Below are positions 16,329 to 23,771 of a DNA stretch of 64,000 nt, piece by piece. A program made the position numbers and the translations under genes. The stretch lies in the IMG/VR virus record IMGVR_UViG_3300003877_000001, positions 124,001 to 188,000 of that record, one strand, 5' to 3'. Origin of the DNA: a virus. Position 1 is the stretch's first letter. Each line of letters begins with the position of its first letter. The notes beneath the pieces were generated by a model. That model saw only the letters and a program-made list of their open reading frames with translations, made no database searches and was not told the origin of the DNA.

Positions 16329-17234
16329 ATGAGAGAAGAAATAAAAGAATATACAATCGGAGTTATAATTGGAAGATTCCAAATACATGAACTTCATGAT
16401 GCACATAAAGAGATGATTAGTGAAGTACTAAGTAGACACCAAAAGGTTATACTATTTTTAGGGGTATCACCTACATTATCAACAAGAAGAAATCCTTTAG
16501 ATTATCGCTCAAGAAAATTAATGATTGAAGAGATATATGGAAATGAAATGATTATCTTACCTATCAACGATAGAAAGTCTGATGAAATCTGGTCAGACCA
16601 AGTAGATAGTAAAATCAGAGAGGTAGAGCCAATTGGTTCTGTTGTATTATATGGATCAAGAGATTCATTTATTCCTCATTATAAAGGAAAGTATGATACT
16701 ATTGAATTAGTTCCTAAATCATTTATTTCTGCAAGCGAAGTAAGAAAAGAAATTTCTAAAAGAGTTGAAAGAAACAAAGATTTTAGAGCAGGAGTTATTT
16801 ACTCAACATATAATACATATCCAACAGTACATCCCGTTATAGATGTTGCCATTTTAAATGAAGATGCAACTGAAGTATTATTGGGAAGAAAAAAAAACGA
16901 ACAACTTTTTAGATTTGTTGGTGGATTTACCGATGTAACTGATGAATCGTATGAACAAACAGTTGTAAGAGAAGCACATGAAGAAACTGGTCTTGCTGTT
17001 GGTGATGTTAAATACATTACTTCAACAAGAGTAGATGATTGGAGATATAGATCAAATAATGAGCGTTCAGTAATGACTTCATTTTTCAAAGCAAAGAAAA
17101 TCTTTGGTATGGCAAAACCCAATGATGATATTGTAGCAGTTAAATGGCATCAAATTTATACTTTACGACCTAATGATGTTGTTGGTGAACACGAAAGATT
17201 GGTTGTTGCATTAAAAGAAAACTTAAAACTATAA
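16329..17234 (+). CDS. nadM: bifunctional NMN adenylyltransferase / Nudix hydrolase
   Basis: The N-terminal adenylyltransferase has GVIIGRFQIHELHDAHKEMI (the HxGH-like motif reads HELHDAH), STRRNPLDYRSRKLMIEE and ISASEVR. The C-terminal Nudix domain has GGFTDVTDESYEQTVVREAH then EETGL. This is the NadM-Nudix fusion: NMN plus ATP gives NAD, and the Nudix part can cleave ADP-ribose. It is 4 bases upstream of the phosphoribosyltransferase, so the pair rebuilds NAD from nicotinamide. Confidence 0.9.
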   Translation: MREEIKEYTIGVIIGRFQIHELHDAHKEMISEVLSRHQKVILFLGVSPTLSTRRNPLDYRSRKLMIEEIYGNEMIILPINDRKSDEIWSDQVDSKIREVEPIGSVVLYGSRDSFIPHYKGKYDTIELVPKSFISASEVRKEISKRVERNKDFRAGVIYSTYNTYPTVHPVIDVAILNEDATEVLLGRKKNEQLFRFVGGFTDVTDESYEQTVVREAHEETGLAVGDVKYITSTRVDDWRYRSNNERSVMTSFFKAKKIFGMAKPNDDIVAVKWHQIYTLRPNDVVGEHERLVVALKENLKL

Positions 17235-17238
17235 AATC

Positions 17239-18726
17239 ATGAAAAATATAATAAATTTAATATTAAAAACAGATAGTTATAAATTAGGTCATTGGCAACA
17301 ATATCCAACAGGAATGAGAAAAGTGTATTCTTATATGGAAAGCAGAGGGGGTTTATTTCCTAAAACATTATTTACTGGATTAAACATTTATCTAAAAAAA
17401 TATCTCAAGGGTGCTGTTGTAACAATGGAAGATATTGATTATGCTGAAAAATTTACAGAAGAACATTTAGGTAGAAAACTATTTAATAGAGATAAGTGGG
17501 AATATATTGTTAAACGATATGGTGGTAAATTACCCATAAGAATTAAAGCAGTTAAAGAAGGTTCTTTAGTTCCAGTTAGTAATGTTTTATTGACAATAGA
17601 AAGTACCGACCACAATTGTTATTGGTTAACAAATGTTCTTGAAACTTTATTAATGAAACTATGGTATCCAACAACAGTAGCAACAAATGGATTTTATAGT
17701 AAACTTTTAATTAGTCAATATTTAAATAAAACAGCAGAAAACAAAGATTCTAATATTTGGAAATTACACGACTTTGGTTATAGAGGTGTATCTAGTGAAG
17801 AAACGGCAGGAATTGGTGGTATGGCACATCTTATTAACTTTAAGGGTAGTGACACCATTGAGGGAATTCTTTATGCTAGAGAGTATTATAATGAACATAT
17901 GGCAGGGTTTTCAGTTCCAGCGTCTGAACATTCAGTAGCATCTTCATTTGGTAAAGATTTCGAAGAAGAATATTTTTTAAATATGTTAAAACAATACCCA
18001 ACAGGTTTAGTATCAATAGTATCAGATACATATAGTGTTTTTAATTTTGTAGAAACAATGTCAACGAAATATAGAAAAGAAATCATAGAAAGAGATGGGA
18101 CTGTGGTATTTAGACCAGATAGTGGGCATCCTGTTGAAATAAACTCAAGACTGATTGATTTACTTTGGAATAAATTTGGTGGAACATATGTAAATGGTTA
18201 TAAATTATTAGATTCTCATGTAAGACTAATCCAAGGTGATGGTATTGACATTAAGATGATTAATGATATATTACATATGGGCGAACTTAAAGGATATTCT
18301 GCCGATAATTGGGTGTTTGGTTCAGGTGGTGCATTATTACAAAAGTGGACTAGAGATACTAATGAATTTGCAATTAAAGCATCCTATGGTGAAAGAGAAG
18401 TTGATGGAATTGTTAGTAAATTTTCAATAAGCAAAGACCCTATAACTTCTAAAAGTAAACGCTCAAAGGGTGGGATATTTAAATTAATACCAACAGAAGA
18501 TAGTTCATTCTTAACGATTTCATCTGAAAATTCAAAAGATAAAGGTACTTTTAGTAATTATGTTGATTGTTTAGATGTTGTATTTGAAAATGGTGAAATA
18601 AAAAGAGAGCAAACCATAGAAAATATTCGTAATATTGCAGATAATCATCTTGAAGTTGAATTAAAAGAAAATTACGATGTTATCGATAAACTAAATTTTG
18701 AAAAAAATTATGAAAAATTAAATTAA
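17239..18726 (+). CDS. nadV: nicotinamide phosphoribosyltransferase
   Basis: The 495-aa length and sequence (LILKTDSYKLGHWQQYPTGM, LHDFGYRGVSSEETAGIGG, SVPASEHSVASSFG, RPDSGHP, GDGIDI, VFGSGGALLQ) match NadV/NAMPT. It makes NMN from nicotinamide and PRPP. With the upstream adenylyltransferase it forms a two-step pathway from nicotinamide to NAD. Phages with this pair are known to restore NAD after host NADase defences act. Confidence 0.95.
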   Translation: MKNIINLILKTDSYKLGHWQQYPTGMRKVYSYMESRGGLFPKTLFTGLNIYLKKYLKGAVVTMEDIDYAEKFTEEHLGRKLFNRDKWEYIVKRYGGKLPIRIKAVKEGSLVPVSNVLLTIESTDHNCYWLTNVLETLLMKLWYPTTVATNGFYSKLLISQYLNKTAENKDSNIWKLHDFGYRGVSSEETAGIGGMAHLINFKGSDTIEGILYAREYYNEHMAGFSVPASEHSVASSFGKDFEEEYFLNMLKQYPTGLVSIVSDTYSVFNFVETMSTKYRKEIIERDGTVVFRPDSGHPVEINSRLIDLLWNKFGGTYVNGYKLLDSHVRLIQGDGIDIKMINDILHMGELKGYSADNWVFGSGGALLQKWTRDTNEFAIKASYGEREVDGIVSKFSISKDPITSKSKRSKGGIFKLIPTEDSSFLTISSENSKDKGTFSNYVDCLDVVFENGEIKREQTIENIRNIADNHLEVELKENYDVIDKLNFEKNYEKLN

Positions 18727-18743
18727 AAATTAAATTAAAAATT

Positions 18744-19940
18744 ATGAATTATCAAAATATACAATATAAACCATCTACATTGAATGCAATAATAAATGCA
18801 TTCAATGCTAAAAATTTACGTAATTGGAATGTATTATATTTTTACTTTGATATACACCAAACAATATTATATCCTGACTATAATAATGAAGAAGAATTAA
18901 AATTCTATCCATACATAAAAGAAATATTACAACATCTAAGTAAACAAAATGATATTGTACTTGGAATTTATACGTGTTCATATCCTGATCAAATAAAAAA
19001 ATATTTTAAATTTTTTGAAAAAAATAATATTAATTTTAAATATGTAAATAAAAATCCAGAAGCAATGAATACAAAATATGGGTATTATGTAGATAAACCA
19101 TATTTTAATGTCCTTTTTGACGATAAATGCGGTCTAAATGCTGAGATTGATTGGTATTTCATTGCAGAATATTTTGGTTTAATTAATAATTCTAAAAATG
19201 ATTATTATGTGTATGTATATCTCGATCCAAGAAAAAGTGGCTTTTATAATTCAGAAAGTTTCATTTTCCCAAACGAACCCTTTTATGTTGGTAAGGGTAA
19301 AAATAATAGACATTTTGACCATTTAAAAGAATCCGAACTGAACAAAGAAAACGGTAATATTATAAAACAAAGAAAAATAAAAAAAATATTATCATTAAAT
19401 AAAACTCCTATAATATATAAAATATTTGATAATGTTAACGAAAATTTTGCATACCATGTTGAAAATTTATTAATCCTAGATATTGGTAGAGTTAATAATA
19501 AAACAGGTGTTTTAACTAATCTAAATGACGGTGGATATGGTAACAAAAATTGTGCAATAACCAATAAAACAAAAGAAAAAATTTCTAAGTCGTTAAAAAA
19601 TTATCATATAAATAATCCTATTAGTGACGAAACTAAACAAAAAATTGGTGATGCTAATAGAGGTAGAAAATATTCTAAGGAATATATTAAACATCTTAAA
19701 GAAATAAGAAAAGGAACAAAAATTACCCATAGAAAAAAATATTATTTAATATCACCAACAAATGTTAAACATTCTTTTATAGGTAAAGATAGATTAATTG
19801 AATTTGTTAAAAAGGAAAATTTATCATATATAATTTTAATGAAAAAAATAAACAGTGGAAAAATTTTAAATTCCGATATTTTAAGAAAAACTCAACAAAC
19901 ATTAAATTCAATTGGGTGGGAAATAATAAAATCAAAATAA
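18744..19940 (+). CDS. HAD-like protein fused to GIY-YIG homing endonuclease with NUMOD3
   Basis: Residues 1-150 look like a HAD-fold protein (YFDIHQTIL as motif I, GIYTCS, NVLFDDKCGLNAEIDW). From about 153 a GIY-YIG nuclease begins (YYVYVYLDPR...FYVGKGKNNRHFDHL), followed by NUMOD3-type repeats (TKEKISKSL, SDETKQKIGDANRGRKYS). The likely history is an in-frame nuclease insertion near the end of a HAD gene, leaving a fusion. It starts behind a small direct repeat (AAATTAAATTAAAAATT). Confidence 0.8.
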   Translation: MNYQNIQYKPSTLNAIINAFNAKNLRNWNVLYFYFDIHQTILYPDYNNEEELKFYPYIKEILQHLSKQNDIVLGIYTCSYPDQIKKYFKFFEKNNINFKYVNKNPEAMNTKYGYYVDKPYFNVLFDDKCGLNAEIDWYFIAEYFGLINNSKNDYYVYVYLDPRKSGFYNSESFIFPNEPFYVGKGKNNRHFDHLKESELNKENGNIIKQRKIKKILSLNKTPIIYKIFDNVNENFAYHVENLLILDIGRVNNKTGVLTNLNDGGYGNKNCAITNKTKEKISKSLKNYHINNPISDETKQKIGDANRGRKYSKEYIKHLKEIRKGTKITHRKKYYLISPTNVKHSFIGKDRLIEFVKKENLSYIILMKKINSGKILNSDILRKTQQTLNSIGWEIIKSK

Positions 19941-19960
19941 AACGATAAGTATTTATTACT

Positions 19961-20239
19961 ATGGGATTTAATAATTTAATTGTAAACGGTAAAAAGGTAA
20001 TTGGTGTAAAACCTTGGACTAATAAACAAAGATTAAAAATTTATTGGTTAATTTGGTCATGGACATTATTTTTCATGTATCTAATAATTAGAATGTTAAT
20101 ATGGGAAGATATTTATCTTATTGCTGGTGAAGGTATATTAATGTTTATGTTATTTGCTTTATCTGTTGTTTTAACAATGGGTTGGTATCGTAAACAAGAA
20201 AGAAAAAACTATATTTACGAAGAAAAAAATAAATATTAA
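19961..20239 (+). CDS. small membrane protein, 92 aa
   Basis: Two hydrophobic segments at about residues 30-47 and 55-75, basic C-terminus. An AAGTATTTATT box precedes the ATG. Function is unknown. Confidence 0.6.
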   Translation: MGFNNLIVNGKKVIGVKPWTNKQRLKIYWLIWSWTLFFMYLIIRMLIWEDIYLIAGEGILMFMLFALSVVLTMGWYRKQERKNYIYEEKNKY

Positions 20240-20258
20240 AAAATACTTGCATGTTTGA

Positions 20259-20289
20259 GTAACCTTTTTTACTTTTGCTACGTATTTAT
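20259..20289 (+). promoter_or_regulatory. phage promoter motif GTAAC-N16-ACGTATTTATG
   Basis: GTAAC 20259-20263, ACGTA 20280-20284. It precedes a leader unit before the main tRNA island. Confidence 0.7.
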
Positions 20290-20329
20290 GAGAAACCAAA
20301 AAGGTTTAACAAATTATAAAAGAATAAAA

Positions 20330-20455
20330 ATGAAAAATAACAATACATATATTAGTCGAATTTCGAATCTACTCACATCGAGTATATGTGGGAATGGTAC
20401 GTTTAATGGTAGACGTGCTAAGATCGGGTCTAATGTTGATATTGTAATTTCATAA
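20330..20455 (+). CDS. possible small peptide, 41 aa
   Basis: Frame MKNNNTYISRISNLLTSSIC... between the promoter motif and a terminator. The same order (promoter, small frame, terminator, tRNA) occurs at 1.08-1.35 kb, so this may be a leader peptide or simply transcript. Confidence 0.35.
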   Translation: MKNNNTYISRISNLLTSSICGNGTFNGRRAKIGSNVDIVIS

Positions 20456-20479
20456 AATATAATATAAACAAACAACAGA

Positions 20480-20512
20480 AACCCGATCTCATAAAGAGTT
20501 CGGGTTTTTTTA
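20480..20512 (+). terminator. intrinsic terminator
   Basis: AACCCGA pairs with TCGGGTT, followed by T-run. Confidence 0.85.
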
Positions 20513-20602
20513 TTGTTAAAAATGAACAAAAGAGTTTATTTAAAGTTTGATGTTTTAAATAGTGTGGGTACTGACGTATCAGGTAAATGCCCACACTAAT
20601 TA

Positions 20603-20677
20603 GGTCTTGTTAGTTTAGTTGGTTATAATACCACACTGGTACTGTGGAGACTGCGGTTCGAATCCGCAACAGGACTC
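20603..20677 (+). tRNA. tRNA-Thr (GGT)
   Basis: Acceptor GGTCTTG/CAGGACT, anticodon stem CCACA/TGTGG, loop CTGGTAC, T-arm GCGG-TTCGAAT-CCGC. Confidence 0.88.
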
Positions 20678-20709
20678 TTAATAAAAAGTTATTTGACGTA
20701 TTGAACATT

Positions 20710-20791
20710 AAATGAAATGAAAACTAAGTGAAATTTTAATGTTATTTAGTTTTCAAAAATAATCTATTTTAAATCAGTTTTTATTTCATTT
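20710..20791. repeat. long nested hairpin
   Basis: AAATGAAAT (20710-20718) pairs with ATTTCATTT (20783-20791) and GAAAACTAA (20719-20727) with TTAGTTTTC (20746-20754). It sits just before the HNH gene. Confidence 0.5.
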
Positions 20792-20807
20792 CGTAATATT
20801 TATTATT

Positions 20808-21492
20808 ATGAAATGGAATAAAAACGAAATAGATTACTGTAAAGAAAAATTTTCTAATGGAGAATCTCTAATTGATATTAGTAATGAATTAAATAGAACA
20901 ACAAAAGCAATTCAAATTAAAATGAGTCGATTAGGTGTTTTTAGACCACAAAAAAAATATTATATGACCTATATTTGTGGAAATTGTAAAACAACATTTA
21001 CTGCATTAATAAGTGAGAAAAGAAAATATTGTTCTGAACAATGTGCATCAATAATAAATAATAAAAAAAGAAAAAAAATGTAAACGTTGTAAGCAAACAA
21101 TTAATAATAATAATAACATTTATTGTAGTAAAAAATGTGAAATGTCAAACAAAGAAAATTATTATTTTACTAAAATAGAAAATAATGATTTAAATGATAT
21201 TAATCATAATACAGCAGAAAGATGGGTTAAAAGATATTTAATTCACAAATATGGTGAAAAATGTATGAAATGTGGTTGGAGTGAAATTCATAAAATAACA
21301 AAAAAAGTGCCGATCCAATTAAACCATATTAATGGTGATTCAGATAATAATAATTTATTAAATGTTGAGTTACTTTGCCCTAATTGTCATTCATTAACAC
21401 ATAATTTTGGATCATTAAATTTTGGTAATGGTAGAACAAAAAGAAAATTAGAGAGAAATAAAAGATATAAAAAAGTTAGCGTGTCCGATTGA
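20808..21492 (+). pseudogene. HNH homing endonuclease split by a frameshift at an A8 run
   Basis: Frame one (20808-21083) has a helix-turn-helix start and zinc motif (YICGNCKTTF...RKYCSEQC). At the A8 run 21071-21078 it stops, while the +1 frame continues KCKRCKQTI...YCSKKCE into the HNH domain (EKCMKCGWSE, QLNHINGDSDNNNLLN, LLCPNCHS). Joined, it is a 228-aa protein. The last 18 bases overlap the 5' end of tRNA-Cys. Slippage, decay or an A-run miscall are all possible. Confidence 0.7.
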
Positions 21493-21545
21493 TAAGGTGG
21501 ATGGTTGCAACCCATTTTATGCAGGTTTGAATCCTGTCGCTAACT
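21475..21545 (+). tRNA. tRNA-Cys (GCA)
   Basis: Acceptor GTTAGCG/CGCTAAC, anticodon stem GATGG/CCATT, loop TTGCAAC. Its first 18 bases are also the C-terminal codons of the HNH gene. Confidence 0.9.
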
Positions 21546-21549
21546 CTAA

Positions 21550-21660
21550 TTATACCGAATTCGGTATAAATAAAATCATAGTAATGTAATGACCTCAAAA
21601 GTCATTTTGTTACTATGAATAAACATCGGGGATGATATACTATTTTATCGTAGTACCCCG
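21550..21660. repeat. three successive hairpins between tRNAs
   Basis: A perfect 20-base palindrome is at 21550-21569 (TTATACCGAATTCGGTATAA), then CATAGTAA/TTACTATG (21577-21617, with ATGAC/GTCAT inside) and CGGGG/CCCCG (21627-21660). No gene is seen. Confidence 0.6.
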
Positions 21661-21665
21661 TCCAT

Positions 21666-21737
21666 GCGAATATAGTATAATGGCTATTATATGATCCTTC
21701 CAAGTTCGAGATGTCGGTTCGATTCCGACTATTCGCT
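21666..21737 (+). tRNA. tRNA-Gly (TCC)
   Basis: Acceptor GCGAATA/TATTCGC, loop CTTCCAA; the anticodon stem has one T-T mismatch (TGATC/GTTCG). Confidence 0.85.
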
Positions 21738-21807
21738 CAAAGTTGCTATTCATATCTACTTAATGACTTCATAAGTCATTTCAATGATACAAATAACAAC
21801 AAAACAT

Positions 21808-21890
21808 GCCCTATTGGTGGAACAGTAGACACGCTGGTTTTAGAAGCCAGTGTCAGAAATGGCGTGTAGGTGCAAATCCTACATAGGGTA
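21808..21890 (+). tRNA. tRNA-Leu (TAG)
   Basis: Acceptor GCCCTAT/ATAGGGT, stem CTGGT/GCCAG, loop TTTAGAA, long variable arm as expected for Leu. The upstream spacer has the hairpin AATGACTT/AAGTCATT (21762-21780). Confidence 0.88.
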
Positions 21891-21901
21891 CTAATAACGT
21901 A

Positions 21902-21943
21902 AAATATAATTTACAATAACATACATAATTGTAAATTATATTT
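21902..21943. repeat. perfect 16-bp hairpin between Leu tRNAs
   Basis: AAATATAATTTACAAT (21902-21917) is perfectly complementary to 21928-21943 with a 10-base loop. Confidence 0.8.
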
Positions 21944-21951
21944 AATCATAT

Positions 21952-22034
21952 GCCCATATGATGGAACGGTAGACATGCCACACTAAGAACGTGGTGTTAG
22001 AAATGACGTGTAGGTTCAAATCCTACTATGGGTA
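21952..22034 (+). tRNA. tRNA-Leu (AAG)
   Basis: Acceptor GCCCATA/TATGGGT, loop CTAAGAA, long variable arm. A at position 34 is rare in bacterial Leu tRNAs and would need deamination or restrict decoding to CUU. Confidence 0.82.
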
Positions 22035-22067
22035 CAATCCTGAGTACAGGTTAACTCTGTGATGTTG

Positions 22068-22143
22068 TGTGACATATAAGTTTAGAGGTTGAGAAATCAA
22101 TACGGCTTCAATGAGAGAATAACGTAATTTATTCAAAGTCACA
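22068..22143 (+). ncRNA. tRNA-like structured RNA candidate
   Basis: An outer helix TGTGAC/GTCACA (22068-22073, 22138-22143) encloses the hairpins TTGA-GAAA-TCAA and GAATAA-CGTAAT-TTATTC. Its size is near that of a tRNA and it abuts tRNA-Ile, but there is no T-loop consensus or anticodon. Confidence 0.3.
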
Positions 22144-22146
22144 ATT

Positions 22147-22218
22147 GCTCTTGTAGTTCAACGGTTAGAATATGTGGCTTATATCCACCAGACGAAGGTT
22201 CGACTCCTTCCAAGAGTA
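22147..22218 (+). tRNA. tRNA-Ile (TAT)
   Basis: Acceptor GCTCTTG/CAAGAGT, loop CTTATAT, T-arm GAAGG/CCTTC. Anticodon TAT reads AUA directly, unlike the usual bacterial lysidine-modified CAT. Confidence 0.85.
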
Positions 22219-22224
22219 CTAAAG

Positions 22225-22297
22225 GATGGTGTAGCACAAAGGCAGGTGCACTTGACTGTTAATCAAGAATATGTGGGTTCGACCCCCACCGCCATCG
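22225..22297 (+). tRNA. tRNA-Asn (GTT)
   Basis: Acceptor GATGGTG/CGCCATC, stem CTTGA/TCAAG, loop CTGTTAA, discriminator G as usual for Asn. Confidence 0.9.
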
Positions 22298-22302
22298 CAT
22301 AT

Positions 22303-22374
22303 TGTCTCGTAGTATAACGGTTAGTATAATTGCCTGATACGCAATAGATAAGGGTTCGATTCCCTTCGAGACTA
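22303..22374 (+). tRNA. tRNA-Ile (GAT), first copy
   Basis: Stem ATTGC/GCAAT, loop CTGATAC; acceptor TGTCTCG/CGAGACT has a mismatched first pair. A second Ile(GAT) lies at 23175. Confidence 0.85.
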
Positions 22375-22436
22375 CAAAAATTAATTAAAACCTTTAACGA
22401 ATCGAACTTTTTTTATTTTTTTCAGTATTTATATAT

Positions 22437-22850
22437 ATGAAAAAAACATGTACTATTTGTAATATAAAAAAAGATTTTGAAGAATTCTCTTGGAGAAATA
22501 AAAGTAAAAATATTAAACATTCACAATGTAAAGATTGTAAGAAAATTATCGATAATAAACATTATAGTGTTTCGAAAAAAAGAAGAGAAGATATTAGAAT
22601 TAGGTCAAAAATTCATTATAATTTTCTTAGAGAATATATAAAAAGATTAAAATTATTTGGCGAATGTAATGTGTGTGGAGAAAAAAGATGGTATGTTTTA
22701 GATTTTCACCATATAAATGAAAAAAATGAAAATATTAGTTTTTTAGTTAAAAGTGGAGTATCTATTTTTACATTAAAATCTGAAATTAGAAAATGTGAAT
22801 TGGTTTGTTCTAATTGTCATAGAGAAATCCATCATTTTAAAAAAAAATAA
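22437..22850 (+). CDS. HNH homing endonuclease, 137 aa
   Basis: N-terminal zinc motif (CTICNIKKDFEEFSW...CKDCKK), then CNVCGEKRWYVLDFHHINEK and CSNCHREIHHF at the end. It is similar to the protein at 2655. It stops 3 bases before tRNA-Phe. A GTATTTATA box lies directly upstream of the ATG. Confidence 0.88.
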   Translation: MKKTCTICNIKKDFEEFSWRNKSKNIKHSQCKDCKKIIDNKHYSVSKKRREDIRIRSKIHYNFLREYIKRLKLFGECNVCGEKRWYVLDFHHINEKNENISFLVKSGVSIFTLKSEIRKCELVCSNCHREIHHFKKK

Positions 22851-22853
22851 TTT

Positions 22854-22925
22854 GGGATAGTAACTCACTGGTAGAGTGTCGTTTTGAAGCAGCGAAGGTA
22901 GTAGGTTCGATTCCTACCTGTCCCA
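22854..22925 (+). tRNA. tRNA-Phe (GAA), first copy
   Basis: Acceptor GGGATAG/CTGTCCC, stem TCGTT/AGCGA, loop TTGAAGC, T-arm GTAGG/CCTAC. Confidence 0.88.
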
Positions 22926-22982
22926 CAAAGGATGTTTCTTTTATTGAAAAATGATATCAAAGTAAATGAAAGCTAAGTCCAT

Positions 22983-23055
22983 AGTGATGTAGTTTAGAGG
23001 TCAAAACGCCACTCAGAGATAGTGGAAATCGGTAGTTCGATCCTACCCATCACGA
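22983..23055 (+). tRNA. tRNA of uncertain type, A at position 33
   Basis: Acceptor GTGATG/CATCAC, D-stem GTT/AAC, anticodon stem CCACT/AGTGG and T-arm GGTAG/CTACC are all good. The 7-base loop is CAGAGAT, which puts A at the invariant U33 and GAG in the anticodon position, in a short-variable-loop body that does not suit Leu. Confidence 0.65.
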
Positions 23056-23061
23056 CTAAAA

Positions 23062-23146
23062 GCCGATTTCGCATAGTGATCGATTGCACTGGTCTTGTAA
23101 ACCAGTAGGTTTATACCTCACGTCAGTTTGAATCTGACAATCGGCT
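23062..23146 (+). tRNA. tRNA with Thr anticodon TGT but a long variable arm
   Basis: Acceptor GCCGATT/AATCGGC, stem CTGGT/ACCAG, loop CTTGTAA (anticodon 23096-23098). The loop is identical to the usual Thr loop, yet the variable region is 16 bases with AGGT-TTAT-ACCT, a class II arm. Confidence 0.8.
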
Positions 23147-23153
23147 CAAAAAA

Positions 23154-23170
23154 TTGACTCAATGAGTCAA
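23154..23170. repeat. perfect hairpin between tRNAs
   Basis: TTGACTCA and TGAGTCAA with a one-base centre. Confidence 0.6.
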
Positions 23171-23174
23171 ATAT

Positions 23175-23248
23175 TGTCTCGTAGTTCAACTGGTGAGAGC
23201 ACCACGCTGATAACGTGGAAGTTATGGGTTCGAATCCCATCGAGACAA
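23175..23248 (+). tRNA. tRNA-Ile (GAT), second copy
   Basis: Acceptor TGTCTCG/CGAGACA fully paired, stem CCACG/CGTGG, loop CTGATAA. Confidence 0.9.
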
Positions 23249-23249
23249 C

Positions 23250-23321
23250 TTCATAGATGCAGGTTCGAATCCTGTCTCTTCCTTCGGGGAGTGTGGTGTA
23301 ACTGGAAAGCATAATGGACTT
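23250..23321 (+). tRNA. circularly permuted tRNA-like sequence (3' half before 5' half)
   Basis: Reading order: anticodon 3' strand TTCAT (23250-23254), AGAT, T-arm GCAGG-TTCGAAT-CCTGT, acceptor 3' strand CTCTTCC, linker TTCG, acceptor 5' strand GGGAGTG (23287-23293), D-arm GTG...CAT, then ATGGA (23314-23318) and CTT. ATGGA pairs with TTCAT and GGGAGTG with CTCTTCC (one mismatch), so the halves make one tRNA if joined. The missing anticodon-loop bases would overlap the flanking Ile and Ser tRNAs. It may be a permuted gene or the relic of a tandem duplication. Confidence 0.55.
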
Positions 23322-23411
23322 AGAGGGTTGGCAGAGTCTGGCTTATTGTACTAGTCTTGAAAACTAGCATACGTTCATAGCGTATCGTGGGTTCGAATCC
23401 CACACCCTCTG
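23322..23411 (+). tRNA. tRNA-Ser (TGA)
   Basis: Acceptor AGAGGGT/ACCCTCT, stem CTAGT/ACTAG, loop CTTGAAA, long variable arm, discriminator G. Confidence 0.9.
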
Positions 23412-23416
23412 CATTT

Positions 23417-23489
23417 GATTTGGTAGTAATAATGGTAAAACGTCAGCCAGTTAAGTTGATAGATGTAGGTTCGAATCCTACCCAAATCG
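23417..23489 (+). tRNA. tRNA-Asn (GTT) with A33
   Basis: Acceptor GATTTGG/CCAAATC, stem TCAGC/GTTGA, loop CAGTTAA. Discriminator G suits Asn, but the invariant U33 is A. Confidence 0.7.
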
Positions 23490-23530
23490 CAAACAAATGT
23501 TTTATTGATAAATAAATATTTTGTTAACGT

Positions 23531-23548
23531 ATAAGTAGACGTACTTAT
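23531..23548. repeat. inverted repeat before a tRNA-like gene
   Basis: ATAAGTA and TACTTAT are separated by four bases. Confidence 0.5.
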
Positions 23549-23562
23549 ATAGGAGTTGTTTT

Positions 23563-23632
23563 ATGTAAATAGCATAATGGCAATGCAGCACCATAAAAGG
23601 TGTGTATGTAGGTTCGATTCCTATTTTACTAA
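23563..23632 (+). tRNA. degenerate tRNA-like sequence
   Basis: GTAAA/TTTAC acceptor core, T-arm GTAGG-TTCGATT-CCTAT and an anticodon-like arm GCACC/GGTGT with a 6-base loop. An outer helix GTTGTTTT/AAAACAAC extends the acceptor. Identity cannot be assigned. Confidence 0.4.
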
Positions 23633-23650
23633 AACAACTATAACAATTAT

Positions 23651-23723
23651 ATTTTCGTAGTTCAATGGATAAGAACATACAAGTGCGAATTGTAAGATAT
23701 GGGTTCGAATCCCATCGAAAATA
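23651..23723 (+). tRNA. tRNA-Arg (GCG)
   Basis: Acceptor ATTTTCG/CGAAAAT, stem TACAA/TTGTA, loop GTGCGAA. Confidence 0.85.
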
Positions 23724-23771
23724 CTATTTTTTTAAAATTGAAACGTATTTATATGTATAAGCGTTTTAATT

